The position numbers were made by a program, and so were the translations under genes. A stretch of 64,000 nucleotides of DNA. Source: Ciona intestinalis. Lineage: Eukaryota > Chordata > Ascidiacea > Phlebobranchia > Cionidae. Below, in pieces: positions 43,523 through 57,684 of this stretch. Location: contig NC_020168.2 of NCBI RefSeq assembly GCF_000224145.3, positions 5,629,294 to 5,693,293 of the forward strand. The letters are read 5' to 3'. Every line of letters begins with the position of its first letter. Positions within the stretch are counted from its first letter, which is position 1. The notes under the pieces were generated by a model. That model did no database searches. It was not told where the DNA came from and saw only the letters and a program-made list of their open reading frames with translations.

Positions 43523-46416
43523 CTAGGTCTGGTAACAAATGCTGGAAAGTTCAGGTACAGAGTTTGAAATGTCGTTCATGATTGCTTCCGTTGTTATTTC
43601 TCCGAAAAGAAAAGTTCCCGCCACAGAATAAGATATTCCGATGACAATTAATAATCTTGGTTTCCATTTGCTTTCTGATACAAGATTTGCTCCAAGGACC
43701 ATCAAGCATAAACCTGATGAAAAAGAAACGGTTTTTAACAGAAATGATATGTTGTAAGAATTTATAACTATTTAATGAAGTAGGTTTTGTTCATATAGAT
43801 GAAATACACTGTATGATTGTAGCATCAATTGCACTGCTATTATAACATAAAACAAACAACAAATTGTATTTGTAAAGCAGTACTGGTACAGCAACTACAC
43901 AACTGGTTCAAAGTTGTAAAATGCGGCTTGTAAATCAGATCACACAAAAGAATGCGCAAGCATGCATGTCTCCTTGCAATTTACACATCCAACAGTAAAC
44001 AATTATTGCCCATTCATTATGAAAGTTACATTATGTTCTATTGCACATGATCTGTCATTTAAAAAATACCTGGAAACAATAATATGAAGCAACCAGCCAG
44101 TCCACCGACCACAGCAATTGCTTCACCAATATTTGGAATAAATAAAGCAAGAACAAGTGACGTGAAAAACCAAGTAAATGTGATGAAATATCGTCGCAAC
44201 TTTTCAATGGAAGGACGCGGTGTAGTTGAAAACAATCTCATTTTCATGAACAGCGTGATGATAGCAGCTCTAATTAAGAGATGTTTTTATTGGGTATCAA
44301 AAAAACAGTCATTTTCAAGTTTAAATTGCACATTTTTAATTTTGGTTATTGGTCAATGCACAGTCCTATTGCAAAAGCACTGAAAGGGCTAAATATGTTT
44401 AAAACACTTTTGTGCCACAGAGTGCTCAACATTACTGAGCCATATCAGGTATGTGATGCATGTAGTTTCACAACATATATTATGATTTATGATGTATGGC
44501 CATTACCTGCCACAGAACTGTAGGATGGGATAGGAAGTTAACATGGCAATAACAATAGAAATACGAGCAGCAATCACAAAGAAATCTGTTGCTTTATAAT
44601 TCTGAAGTATGTCACTTTCCACATCATCGCCGAATGTTAAGTAACCACATATTCCTGTAAAGAGATTATAAATATGAGGCATCTGCATAAAACGACACTG
44701 TATTGGTGTATTACAGTACTGGAGGAGCATTTTCTTAGGAAAGAGAATACCTGTTAAGCAGTATGAAACAGCACATAGAAGAATGGAGCATAAGATTACG
44801 ATCAACCAGTTAATTGCAGTTTTCTTTCTCAACGAGGCATAAACAGGAACAGAACTAACATGGCACTGTAAACAAAAATTTTGGAAATTAACCGAATTAA
44901 AACACATGATGTTTGGTGTTTATGATAGATATTACGTAAAAAAGATCAAAGGCAAAGAAATTTACTTTTAATAGATAATGATTCAGTTAATTTCAGAATG
45001 CAGATTACCAATGTGTAACTTATTCATGTAGTTACAATCTCATTAAGTTTCTTTAAGAGGTAACAAACAATTTTAACAAACAAAGGGTATTACAAATTTT
45101 ACAAAAAATACCTGATAGGCAAAGAAAATGGCAGGAACTGCTGAAAGGAATTCCGAAACGTTCTTAGGTGAATGACGGATGGTACCTGGCGTGTAGGTGT
45201 GAGTCGCATACTTAACCACCACAGTGAGCATCACTATTATGGTTGCTAGGACTCCTACAATGCTATGATGTAAAAGTGGGATTATGCAAATGCCAATGAC
45301 AGCCTTGGTTTTATATAAGTGACGCTTTTTAATTATTTGTGTCTCAAAAATCAAAGTTAAGTACTGACCTGGCATGCCTCAGAAAACCAATGTCTTTGGG
45401 AATACAAAGTGGAAGAATGACTGCAGTAGAGAAGGCACACATTGTGAACTTCCTGTTCATGTACCAGTGATGGCAGAAATCAACACCAACACTTGCTTCC
45501 ATGACTGCATTATAAAGTAGTTGTTTAAAATTTTAAACAGTAGCTTATCATAACAATGTAATAGCTATGACTACGACTACAGTATATGATCAGTTATACA
45601 AAGACTCGTTAAAAATTTAGCATTTTGAGGTAATTTGTTTATACTGATAACAAATACAAATAATCTGTTGAATGTTTTTTTTATCTTTGATGGAAATGAA
45701 ATAAATAGAAACACACTCATAATTAAGGGAAAGACTTAGTGTGATAACAAAGGCCCTATAGCCCACTTACATCACTTGTGAGAGCTGTATAAAAAACAGA
45801 GTTCAGTTTGTATATTACCTTTATCAAACTGGTCACCAACGATGATTATCATAGCTATGCTTGTGCCAAACATATACAACATGATACAACATTCAGTGGC
45901 AACCCCAACACCCCTGCCACACATCACTTCAATAACTTCTTGATAAGTTGAACACTGATGATGGTGGCAGCAATATGCAAGTATCATTAAGCTGCCCAAA
46001 ATGAATACAAGAAAAGTCTAAATGTAAAAAAATATGTATTAAAAAAGTACATATTAAAAAGTATCAGTATATTAACATTATAGCACTACTGAATAAAAGG
46101 TGTTTGACGACCTTTGGCACAACGTTTGGTTAAAATTAGAGTGATATATAAAACGACATACCAATTGCATGATAGTTCCCGGTAATACACCTCCTGCATG
46201 TTTAAATGCTTCAGGCATATTCAACATTCCAGCTCCCATAGCAGCATTTACTACGATGAATATTGCACCCAGAGTCCCAGTGCCTTTATTTGCGGGAACA
46301 GTCTCATTGTTTTCATTTGAACCATTTATGCTCTGAATACTGCCATTTTTAGTTTGAATCAAGCAGGTGTCGTCCTGGGGTAACAACGGTGTTTTCTCAT
46401 TTTCATTTTCCGTCAT
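43523..46416 (-). CDS. SLC38A7: SLC38A7-like sodium-coupled neutral amino acid transporter (8 exons)
   Basis: SLC38 proteins carry neutral amino acids with Na+ across plasma or lysosomal membranes; SLC38A7 is the lysosomal glutamine/asparagine exporter. Exons 46416-46162, 46017-45819, 45504-45369, 45262-45112, 44865-44751, 44654-44507, 44269-44070 and 43713-43523 give 464 aa (human SLC38A7 462). After a ~50-residue cytosolic N-terminus come about eleven membrane spans. Family blocks: GAIFIVVNAAMGAGMLNMPEA in span 1, TYQEVIEVMCG, FGTSIAMIIIVGDQ, CHVSSVPVYASL, TGICGYLTFGDDV, LTSYPILQFCGRA and LALFIPNIGEAIAVVGGLAG. ATG 46416 (MTENENEKTPLL) fits the family; an in-frame Met at 46479 is possible. 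A dileucine-type EKTPLL in the N-terminus would suit lysosomal sorting (inference). SLC38A8 is the alternative, but the match is closer to A7. Confidence 0.93.
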
Positions 46417-47249
46417 ATTGCCTGTTAAATCGTCTTCATGGATTATAAAACAACTCTTCACGCTGATAGAATAGTACAAATATTAAATGTAGCAGAATTA
46501 CGGAAAAGGTCAGTTTCAGTGCAGACACCACACCAATTTACGCCACTGACTTGTGACAGCTTTACGTCTTTTGTTTACATTTGTGACCAAGCACTATAGC
46601 ACCACCTCACGGTTGATTTTTTGATGTATAATCACTCAGAGTCGTAGAAACAGCTTTTGTATGACCTTTCTATGGCTCCGTAATCACTGATGATAGAAGC
46701 CACCTGCAACTCGTCTATAGCGAACACGTATAAGCGGTATATCGCACCTATGGTATGATGTCAAATCTAGGTTTAAGTGGTGGGAAAAGATAATAAAATA
46801 CGTAAAGGATTTTTTGATACGGACCAATTTGCGAATCCGCAAGGACTGTAAAGTATAGGATAGAGGTTGATATATGAATAATAAGTGCTATTTTGTACAC
46901 CTCATCAGAGAAATGGCTAACTGTAACTTGCGATAAATTCTTTCGCAGTTTACGGTGTATCGTGGGCTTTAATAAACAATGCACCTGTTTAAAACCGGCG
47001 TTCTGTATAGCGCCTATCACATTACCACGCCTCGTGTGTCTTTACCCAAGAGACGTATATTTCAATCACTTAACGGCTTAATTCGAAACCGAGCAAGTGT
47101 TATGGTTAGATACGTCATGTTTCTAATGCAAGGGTATTTTAATCTATATCTCTATATACTATTAATAGACAATCATTATTCCTATGTAGTTAGAATTTCA
47201 TCACATTCAGTATTTTATTTGTATATAAGCCATCTTTGATTTTAAAATA

Positions 47250-48120
47250 ATTTTATTGCCGCCTTAGCCGAGAGCAAACTAATAACTGGACTTTAAACGA
47301 TACGTCACTCGTTACGGATTTTTTCCAGACTATATTAAAGTGACGTCAGTGAAATGAATGCATGCGCGTGTCGCACTTTGTTATTTAATGACGTAATCTT
47401 GATGCGGCCACATAGATTAATGGGTGCACCGAGTACTTTCATCATACCAGGCGTCCGGTGCCGAAGCAACAGGCGGCTAACCGAAATAGAACAACGACCA
47501 GCAGGAGCGAGCCAACAACTGTTACCGAAGCGGTCCACTTAATCCCGGGACACGCGCGAACTGTACGCGACAAATATCAAAATATAAACAACGGCATTCA
47601 ACTATTAATATTGCGCCTTTGGTTACGTTCAACCGAGTTTTAAAAACCTGTCACATTTTTAAACTGAAGGCTGTCTGTATAGTCATCGAAAGAATATCCC
47701 ACGACCCAGCGTGCACACTTGGCCCGTATAACCTTCCGTTTGTGTTGGTTTTTATTCCGAATACTCCAAATGATTGTAGCGCCGGGATACCTTAGTTGGC
47801 TTAGTACACCGATAGCAGACCGCCCCTCCACGAAATACAGACACTCTGTTTGTCACCAGTGTTCTATCAACTGTCTCGTTTAGCTACGGTGTACACATGC
47901 TTCTACATACGTTCCGCGGGTGTCTATTGTTGCCCTTGTCCTTACAGTGCGTCTAGAGTAAACTAACCAAGATACGATTGCGTATACCGGGACAATAGGA
48001 TAACATTTGCACGGAGACACGTGGTCAACTATACGAGGCACGTAACCGCAGGGCACTACCAAAGTCCGGTTATTTAAGTTTATATTTTTGCCTAGCCGTC
48101 GAAAAAACATGCATATATTA
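47250..48120. promoter_or_regulatory. CpG-richer block with clustered CRE-like sites
   Basis: TACGTCAC at 47301, TGACGTCA at 47341 and TGACGTAA at 47399 are three cAMP-response-type sites within 106 bp. They are followed by CG-rich sequence (GGCGTCCGGTGCCG at ~47450, CCCGGGACACGCGCG at ~47544). No coding frame of note. It could be a promoter or enhancer. Confidence 0.35.
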
Positions 48121-48490
48121 AAATTAATAAAACCGTTTATTCTCTATATCGTACATTGGTTATGAGCGCTTTAGCACCAAAATATAACGAGTTCTATAAA
48201 CGCAGTTAAATTCAATTGATTTTACCTTACCAGCAGGCAGTTTCTCTCCACAAACATTTAAGCCTCATTCCTAACGTGCGGGAATTCTCCTCATCCGATA
48301 GAAACATATTAGTGTACGGACACTTCTCCATTCTTTGACAATGTGGTGACAGGGGAATATCATTTACGACAGTGCGAAGCGTCTCCTTTACCGAATAAAC
48401 CTCATGATTCTAACATTAAAGTCGTTGCAATAGGTACGGATATTCTAAAATTGAAACTATGCACAATCACGGGTATACCATATATATATA

Positions 48491-48682
48491 TAGTAGGGTG
48501 GGAAAAATAGGACACCATTTTATTCTATTTTCTCGTCCCATTTTGTAGAAAACAAGGAACATTTAAAGAATTATAAAACCGTATCCGTACGACTACCATA
48601 GACCGTTGTAAATTGTTTAAACACGATCAAGATATTTGGATATTATGTGCTAACGGTGTCTCATCTACCCCCACCCTATTAT
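48491..48682. mobile_element. MITE, full length
   Basis: Ends TAGTAGGGTGGGAAAAATAGG and CTCATCTACCCCCACCCTATTATA are inverted. The interior has TATTTTCTCGTCCCATTTTG, TAAAGAATTATAAAACCG and AATTGTTTAAACACGATC. 192 bp. Probably the family described from Ciona as Cimi-1 (from memory). Confidence 0.9.
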
Positions 48683-49001
48683 AACACCGAACGTTAAAAA
48701 TTCATTGCACCGAATGTTCCACCGTTTTAGTGTATTAGCGGATTCAGAATGTCGCACGCGTTCAAAGCGACCCAGTACCTATTGGTGTCAATTAACACCA
48801 TTTTGGATCGAATTTTCGGATGAGCCTTTGTGTGAAAATTAGCGGTTCACTCTGCCGGCCATCCTCAGGTTGAGATAACGCATCTATCGCAAAGTAGCAG
48901 CTGAAGTGAAGACTTGCGATCGGAGAGAATTTAATTTCGATATTTTTATTTGCATTGATTTACAAAAATATTTATACAGTTTTTGATTTTGAAAACAATA
49001 G

Positions 49002-49196
49002 AGTAGGGTGGGGGAAAATGGGATACCCTTTCATTCTATTTCCTTGTTCCATTTAGTAGTAAACAAAGACCTTTTCAGAGAATTATAAAACCGTATTCTC
49101 ACGACTCCCACAGCCCTTTGTTAATTATTTAAAACATGATTAGAATATTTAAATATAATGTCCCAAAGATGCCCCATCTTCCGCCACAGTACTATA
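49002..49196. mobile_element. MITE, full length
   Basis: Ends AGTAGGGTGGGGGAAAATGGG and GCCCCATCTTCCGCCACAGTACTATA. Same interior order as 48491-48682, only 320 bp away and in the same relative orientation. Confidence 0.9.
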
Positions 49197-50053
49197 CTTG
49201 AAAAATATATTGTTCTGCCCCTGAAATAGGAACTTTAGGGGGAGATTTTTCTTACGCACATGATAAATTAATATGTTGTTACCGATAAATTGTAGATACT
49301 TAAAATGAAAAGGTCGCAATTGTATTTACCATTATAAAACAGAAGATCGGTGTGTTTTGCTGGACAAATATTGAGAAAATCTGTGGCGACAACTGTGGTC
49401 TGATTTACAGGCGAGTTGGACGGAGTTGACAGGTCGCGAAAGCGATCCCACCTTCGTGTCTGGGTTTCGAGGTGCCGCCCGTCGTGCAGTAGCAACTGTG
49501 CGGTCAAGTTGAGAGCAAGAAGACACTACAGCGCGCTTTGAAGCGTCCAAGCCGCCCGCTGAGCAGGGCGGATAGCTCGTTTGGCACCTCGTCTGGCATC
49601 GTCCGCACTGTCAACCTTCTTCGTACAAACGTCCTCACCTGCCGCGCAGGATTGCTTCATATGGCAGACCGAGTTGAGTGGGAAATCATATTCTGGTTGC
49701 TTCGCTTATAGAGCTAGCTCACTAGAGACTAGAGTGTTGTGAATGATGAATCATTTGAATTAAGCATTTTGTTTAGTTGATCAAATGAGTTTCAGTTTGA
49801 TGTTCAGGACTGCTAAGTAATGCAGTGAAAGGAATTCTAAAGTGATTATATTTAGAAATGGGCTATCAGTGCTTGATTACTGTTGCAGGGTTATTTAAAA
49901 ATGCAGTCGAACAGTCTAAGAAAGCTTAGCTATATTTGAAGGATTATGTATACTTATTTCATTAGAGCAATATTTTTTTTTTTATTTTAGACTTTTGGTA
50001 CATATTCAAAATATCAAAATTCTCACTGTGAAATATATTACTGTGATTACATC

Positions 50054-52985
50054 ATGACCTCCGTCGAGCCCATGCTTTATCAAGGCAAGCACGCCGTTCA
50101 GAAAAATGAAGGTATATATGCAGTCCTATTTATATTATAATTCATCGCGGCAATTGTTTCTCTTATAAAAATCAAACGCGATCATTTTAAATGTTGTAAA
50201 CAGAGCAGATGCCTTTGTAAATATGCATCATCTTGTACCGAGAATCCAGCAGAATTTTCCATGAGACTTTCGTTCACGTAAAAGTTAAATTATTTTCGGA
50301 GGTTATTTGCGCACGGCGCGGTGTTGGAACTTTTCGCTAATCCGACTGTTTGTTTCCGCCTAAATTAATCACAAGTAACAGTTGCGATAAAACAAGGAAA
50401 CGACTGGATCTCCCGCTGTTATAGGATGCCACCTCGCACGTCAAACCCCACACATACCGTAACTTTTACCTAAATAATGGAAATGCAATTATTTAATTAC
50501 CTGTGGAAGAATCCGGACTAAGCCGAGATTGCCTAATATAGTTAGACAAGGTCCGGTCACTCGGGCTAAACATTCAAACAGGTGGTGCCTAAAATAGATG
50601 CGAGCTGGTACCAAGTGTTTTGCTCGCACCGTTCCTCCCATGGGTGACTGGCTGGCTTTAAGGATGGAACGCTACCGATATAAGTTTGACGTAATCTCGG
50701 TCTGGATGAAAGCGTTGACAGCACTACCTGTTTGCACACTCGGCACAACTGCTGCTTATGGAAGTGAACTGCGGTTTCCCGATATGGAAACCGTATGGCT
50801 CAATAACAAATTATTTACGGCCCTCAGGACAGCCCGCCATGCAGTCTGCACCATATTTTTAATCCTGGCTTTTGCCAAGACCAAATATTACAAAGTTAAA
50901 TCTTCTTTAGGCGAATCTACCCGTCCTTGCACTTTGAGTGGAGATGACAGTTTTTACTGCAGCGGCGAATCAACAAATTCGACGTCATCTCCCACGTCAT
51001 CCATTACGTCATCGCGTTCATGTGGACCTGACAGCGACGAAGGTTTTCCGAGACAGGATGACCTGGATTTGCGTGACAAAGCCAGCAAAAACTTGCAACA
51101 TAGCGTTGAGCTTTTTTGCCCTATTAAGAGCAAGTCAGTTGATCATGATAACGATTTAATGCCTATGGATCTCTCGTGCAAAAAGAGAACTTTCCCAAAA
51201 CAAAATTGCAAAACTGCTAGCATGCCTAAAACGAGCCCAACCATAAAATCAGAACCGATTGATGACTATCCAGCTTCACTTACACGCAACGCTCCACCTT
51301 CAAGTATGCCTTCCGTTTCACCCCCTTCATCAAACATCACACGAGAATTTCCACCCTCTATGTTTCCATCATGGCCTTATTTTTCCACTCCAATAACTTC
51401 AAGCGTTGGTGGATTTCCGTCTTTTCCGTCGTCCTATATTCCTGGAAAATATCTTCATCCAGCGTTATTCCTTCCACCACCAGCGACGTCTTGCCAAACC
51501 GTCCCAACCAACAGCCCTCTCGGTTTTTCTGTAGGAAATTCCATGCTGCCAGGACTTCACCAGCTCGCAGCTAGCCATTTCCAACCATCAATGATCAAAC
51601 CAGTTGCTCAGCCACAGGGTGTACCGCAAGAGCAGAATTCGCTCAATCACGATGACCAGAAGTTCGCTCAAAATTCCCCACAGCCTCGGTTTTCCCCGAC
51701 CAACCTGGTCCAAGACCCTTCTCTGTTAGCTGAGTTTGCACGGGTTTTCAGCCGACAAGTCGAACAGTTCCGCCCAAAACCAGGTTTCGAGGAAAACAAC
51801 ACGAAGAATCAAAACTCAGAGCGTCGCCGCAAAAATGCGAAACCGTTGAAGATTTCCGCTGATGTATCGCCACCACAACCTCAACTTAACGACATGCGAT
51901 CAATTTCGTTTAAAGATTTACCCACCATGGTTTCTCAAACTCACGACCACAACGCCTTCTACGGAGCGCAGAAAAACCGACAGGAACTGAAGAGAAAATC
52001 CTCTGGCGAAGGTGATTTTTCTATAACCATTTTTTTATACAAGCAATCTCGTAGATCAGTTTTTTAAAAAAATATTGCTTACAGATAATTCTGAAAGTCC
52101 ATCTGGAAAAAAGGTATGCTTGGATTCCAAAACTACTTGGAGGCAAATTGACGCACCGGCGTTTCAGGTTCGTACTCTATTCCCTCTGCACACGTTTAGG
52201 CTGGCTTTTATTGCATCAGAGTTTTTAACACTTAACTCCCAACACAGATATCTGATGCAATTGAAGAACAAAATAAAACTCCGCAGCCTGTCAGTTTTAA
52301 ACCATGTCGTATTCCATGTACTGAATGTGGAAGAACGTACGCGACCATCGGTGCCCTCGCTAAACACGCCAAAACACACGAGGACCCGGAATCTGGTAGC
52401 AAATTCAATTGCAAAGTAAGAAAAACATTTAAAATAAGTTTTCGCTACAACTTTTGAGATGTTTTACGAATGGCCATTTTCTAACATGTGTTCGTCTTTA
52501 GATATGCAAGAAAGAGTGCAGTTCTCTTGGAGCACTTCGAATGCACATCCGCACCCATACGCTTCCGTGCGAATGCCATATTTGTGGTAAAGCGTTCTCA
52601 CGTACCTGGCTGTTGCAGGGACACATACGCACACATACCGGTAAGTTATCTGCTATATGCAAAACACTCAACGGCGAGGCGTATTTTAAATAAAGTAAAT
52701 TATTATTATGTAAATGTTTTGGGCTAGAATATGAAGCTTCAAAGATTCCTGGCAAATCTAACCAATACTGTTATTTTAGGTGAGAAACCATACCAATGCA
52801 CTGTGTGCTCTAGGGCTTTCGCCGACCGATCAAACCTTCGTGCTCATATGCAAACTCACGAAACTGTTAAACGATACAGCTGTGTTACCTGCGAGAAAAC
52901 GTTCTCTCGGATTTCGTTGCTAAAACGTCACCAAGTACATTGTGAAACAGCCTCACAAACTGCACAACGCAAGACAGCATCCTAA
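50054..52985 (+). CDS. snail: Snail family zinc-finger repressor
   Basis: Snail is a nuclear E-box-binding repressor that in ascidians controls muscle/notochord and neural fate. Five C2H2 fingers are encoded by exons 52248-52415, 52502-52640 and 52780-52985: [81 protein letters not shown] and [21 protein letters not shown]; the [16 protein letters not shown] block is diagnostic. Upstream exons are 52085-52167 and a long one ending at 52011. That exon carries a CtBP site PMDLS (~51166) and a SUMO-type TIKSEP (~51240) in a Ser/Pro-rich region. The N-terminus is unclear. Exon 49991-50111 has ATG 50054 ([11 protein letters not shown]) and ends in phase 1, and could join acceptors at 50722 or 50845. 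Alternatively, ATG 50598 opens the long exon directly (669 aa). No SNAG motif (MPRSFLV) is visible. AATAAA lies at 53191. Confidence 0.93.
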
Positions 52986-53190
52986 AAGTCTATATCGGAC
53001 ATCAACTGTACATATACACCGCAAACTTGGTTGAATATTTATTTTGTTTGTGCCATATTGTTTAGATACATTGTAGTTCAATCCTTGTGCGAATAACCCA
53101 TGTTACCTCGCTGTAAGTATTCAAGGTGCCCCCGATTTGCTGTTCTTAATATTTTGCACACGTTTGCTGATTAACGCTCCCGCGGTATTG

Positions 53191-53221
53191 AATAAAAACG
53201 CACTTTGAAAATCGTTTTATT
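53191..53221. promoter_or_regulatory. Back-to-back poly(A) signals of snail and actin
   Basis: AATAAA for snail (+) is at 53191-53196. TTTATT at 53216-53221 is AATAAA for the convergent actin gene (-). With cleavage 10-30 bases past each signal, the two transcripts would overlap by tens of bases. Confidence 0.6.
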
Positions 53222-53307
53222 TCCGAAAAACCACCGACTTGCGCTATGATACCATTAGAGGGAACTCAACAAGAAAACATGACATTTCACATGAAATTCA
53301 CTGTTTC

Positions 53308-54906
<1,599 letters not shown>

Positions 54907-56053
54907 GTTTTCAATTTTAATTTGACTTAAGTGTTTACAAATGTTTACTGACGCCTAAAACAAGATTACTAATAAAGAGAGTATGGATTCCTTAAAAAGC
55001 TAGGAGTTATTCTAAACCTGGAGCACCAACATACATTTTTCCCTACTAGTTGCAACAAAAGTAACCGCAGAGCTTACACGTTTTGGGCGAGTAATGCCAA
55101 CCTCAACTTTTTATTTCCAAATATGGTAAAATGTCTAAACTGTGACCAAATATGGTAGGAAATCAAACACAATTGGGCATTATTACGTAGCCCGCGTCGG
55201 TGCTGGAAGTTTATTTCTCAAATGAGCGGGGATGACAGCAGTTTATGTTTTATATTTTGCTAAGTATGTCCAAAATACCACATATTGCTAATGCTGAAAT
55301 ATATAAACGAATATGTTGAATTTAAATGCAATCATTTTTTTGGAAAAATTTAATGCAATCAATTTTTTTTTGGTAAAAACAAAACTTTTGTGTGTTAAAT
55401 ATCCATTACTTTGAGAATATACTTCTAATACCATGGGGCAATGCATTCTAATTATTGTTATACAGTCTTACGGCAGTAAAATAGGGCCGCAAGGTAATAT
55501 CGTATATAGGGCGGTGAACGACACTAACGTACTAGAGATTTCTATAGTTTTCGTTGTTATTTTAAGAGCGATGTACAGCATGTAACCATAGTGAGTATAC
55601 TATGATGTAACCTACATGGCGTACGTAAAAATGTTGCGGTGACAAAGCCACCACAGTCATCAGAATCGTTGAACCTTTGGTTTATCAAAGATACATAAGT
55701 CATTGCCAATCTCTGGTTTATGCAAAGAGATCTCTTTGGTTTATGTATCACTGGCTAAATGCATAGTTATTTGACGCATTGTTTATTCTTCGGGATTATA
55801 TGTTTGTGTTTTCTCAGCATATACCTGGACTGGGCTTTTGCACTACCAAGTAAACTGTTAGTGTAACAGGACACTACCATTTCATTTGCTGGTCACGGAT
55901 GGCCTGATTTCTCGCTAAAGAAACCGGTAGGGAGATTAGTGTCTGCACCGTAAACAGAAAATGGACTATGCAAACATTTCACACACTCATACGGCAAGCA
56001 ATTACGTGGCGACACTTGATATTAGGACCTAGTACTTTTAGGACTAGGTAGAC
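54907..56053. other. Divergent 5' flanks of actin and sulfotransferase 1
   Basis: No gene. It holds the paired CArG boxes (55117-55155). 55640-55760 has internal repeats around AAAGAGATCTCTTT and TTTGGTTTAT. The 5' flank of the first sulfotransferase is at the right. Confidence 0.6.
55117..55155 (-). promoter_or_regulatory. Two perfect CArG boxes upstream of actin
   Basis: CCAAATATGG occurs at 55117-55126 and again at 55146-55155, 29 bp apart and about 210-250 bp upstream of the actin ATG. It fits the CC(A/T)6GG site of serum response factor, the standard regulator of actin genes. Confidence 0.75.
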
Positions 56054-57045
56054 ATGGCCAGTGAAGATTTAACGACCCCAAAGTTTGTTAAATTTAGGGA
56101 GGATTCAACTGGTTTAGAAATAGTTTACCCTGCAGTATTTACTTACGAAGACTTTGAGTCTGCAAGAAAATATAAAGCAAAAGACAGCGACGTGTATGTG
56201 TGTTCCTATCCTAAAACTGGAACCACTTGGTTGCTTACTATAGCATGGCTTATTGTTCACCATGGGGAGGAGTTTTCTGGAAATTATCGAGATAACATTC
56301 CCATGTTAGAGTTCGACGGCTGTGAAAGTACCGAAGCTATTGATGACAGCAAATTCCCACGAATAATCAAGACTCATTTTCCATACAAGCTGGTACCAAA
56401 AAATTCAAAGGCAAAGTATTTGTATATTACACGAAATCCCAAGGATGCTTTCGCTTCTTACTATTTTCACATCAGGGGATTTCGGTCGCCATACAAATGC
56501 GAAAACCCTGACCTAAACAAGTTGTACGAACTGTATATGAAGGGAGAAGTGGAGTTTGGGTGTTTCTTTGACCATTTGAAAGAATGGTATGCTCATCGCA
56601 ATGACGCTAATGTTTTATTCTTGTTGTATGAAGACGTAAAGCAAGATCCACGAAACGAAGTGTTAAAAATAGCAAAGTTTCTCGGAGACGAGTACGAAAA
56701 GAAGCTTAAGATGGATGATGGAAAAATTTTGGAAAATATCTTAGAGCGTAGTAGTTTCAGTCATATGAAAGGCAGGAATGTTTGGGTAAGTTTAATCTAA
56801 TCAATAACAATTTCCGTTTTAATTCTGTTACACAAAACCTATGCTGTATTAAAGACTTAAGTTTTGCTTTTCAGCATAAAACTTTCCGCCCGGAAAATGA
56901 ACCGTTTATTCGTAAAGGAGTAATCGGTGATTGGAAGAATCATTTAAGTGCAGAGCAAGCTGATGGTTTGGATCGTGCGCTTATGGAGCATGGGAAAGAT
57001 AATGGAATTTCAAAATTATGGAACAAATATGCAGAATTTCTATAA
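56054..57045 (+). CDS. Cytosolic sulfotransferase 1 (SULT family, 2 exons)
   Basis: SULTs move sulfate from PAPS to hydroxyl or amino groups of small molecules in the cytosol. Exons 56054-56785 and 56875-57045 give 300 aa, usual for the family (~295). The 5'-phosphosulfate loop is YPKTGTTW, the catalytic His lies in IIKTHFPYKLVP, the 3'-phosphate site is TRNPKDAFASYYFH, and the C-terminal PAPS clamp is RKGVIGDWKNH in exon 2. LYEDVKQDPRNEVLKIAKFLG is also typical. No signal peptide or membrane span is present, so it is cytosolic. It is the first of three tandem copies; whole blocks of exon 1 are almost identical to the gene at 59816, while the first 30 residues differ. The substrate cannot be told from sequence. 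Confidence 0.96.
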
Positions 57046-57630
57046 TCACAAATTATAGTTACTTAAAGTAACCGTAATGCATAATCGGTTCATATTTCAT
57101 GTTGACAACTATTGGCACAAGCCAAAAATTATGTTGAAAATTCGATTTTGGCCCAAAACGGTTTTATAGTTAATGGTGTTTATCCCCAACATTGGTAAAT
57201 TGTGCAACGAATATATATTATACCTGTTATACTATAACAGAAAAAGCAGCGCTGATACAAATACAATTGCAATCCAATTAACCAAAATCTATCATACTGT
57301 TTTAGCCCCTTTTATATATAAAGACACCCAACAGCGGGTATCAAACATATAGTACAATGGGGGAAGATAGGACACTTAAGCACATATTGCCAAATATTTC
57401 CAAAATCAAAAATAGATGACGGTTTTTGGGTAATATCACGAATTAGTACTATCATTAATTAACAACAATTAAATATAATAAAACACACCAGGAGTTATTT
57501 AGCGATCCGCACAACAGGTGAAATTTAAAAAATTCGAAAACACACAGGATAAGATGGGACAGTTTAAAATCAATGTTAATTTTGATTATTAAGTGTATTT
57601 ATAAATAGGAATATACGCAAATAACACGAA

Positions 57631-57684
57631 ATAACACTGTACGCTTTGAAGTTGGGAATAACACTGTACGCTTTGAAGTTAGGA
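57631..57684. repeat. Tandem duplication, 27 bp period
   Basis: ATAACACTGTACGCTTTGAA followed by GTTGGGA is repeated at once as ATAACACTGTACGCTTTGAA followed by GTTAGGA. Confidence 0.9.

Larger units (their letters stand above)
46417..49990. other. Intergenic, SLC38-like to snail
   Basis: No protein gene recognised. It includes a CpG-richer block (47250-48120), two full MITEs (48491-48682, 49002-49196), and the upstream region of snail, where 49380-49700 is again GC-rich with two CAACTG E-boxes (49390, 49493). An acceptor-like TTTTTATTTTAG ends at 49990, so an upstream snail exon may lie in this region. Confidence 0.55.

Noticed and set aside
50598-50850. Residues MRAGTKCF to about HAVCTIF as certain Snail protein
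   Set aside because: The reading frame is open, but composition is unlike the rest and possible acceptors at 50722 and 50845 would skip it; left as uncertain.
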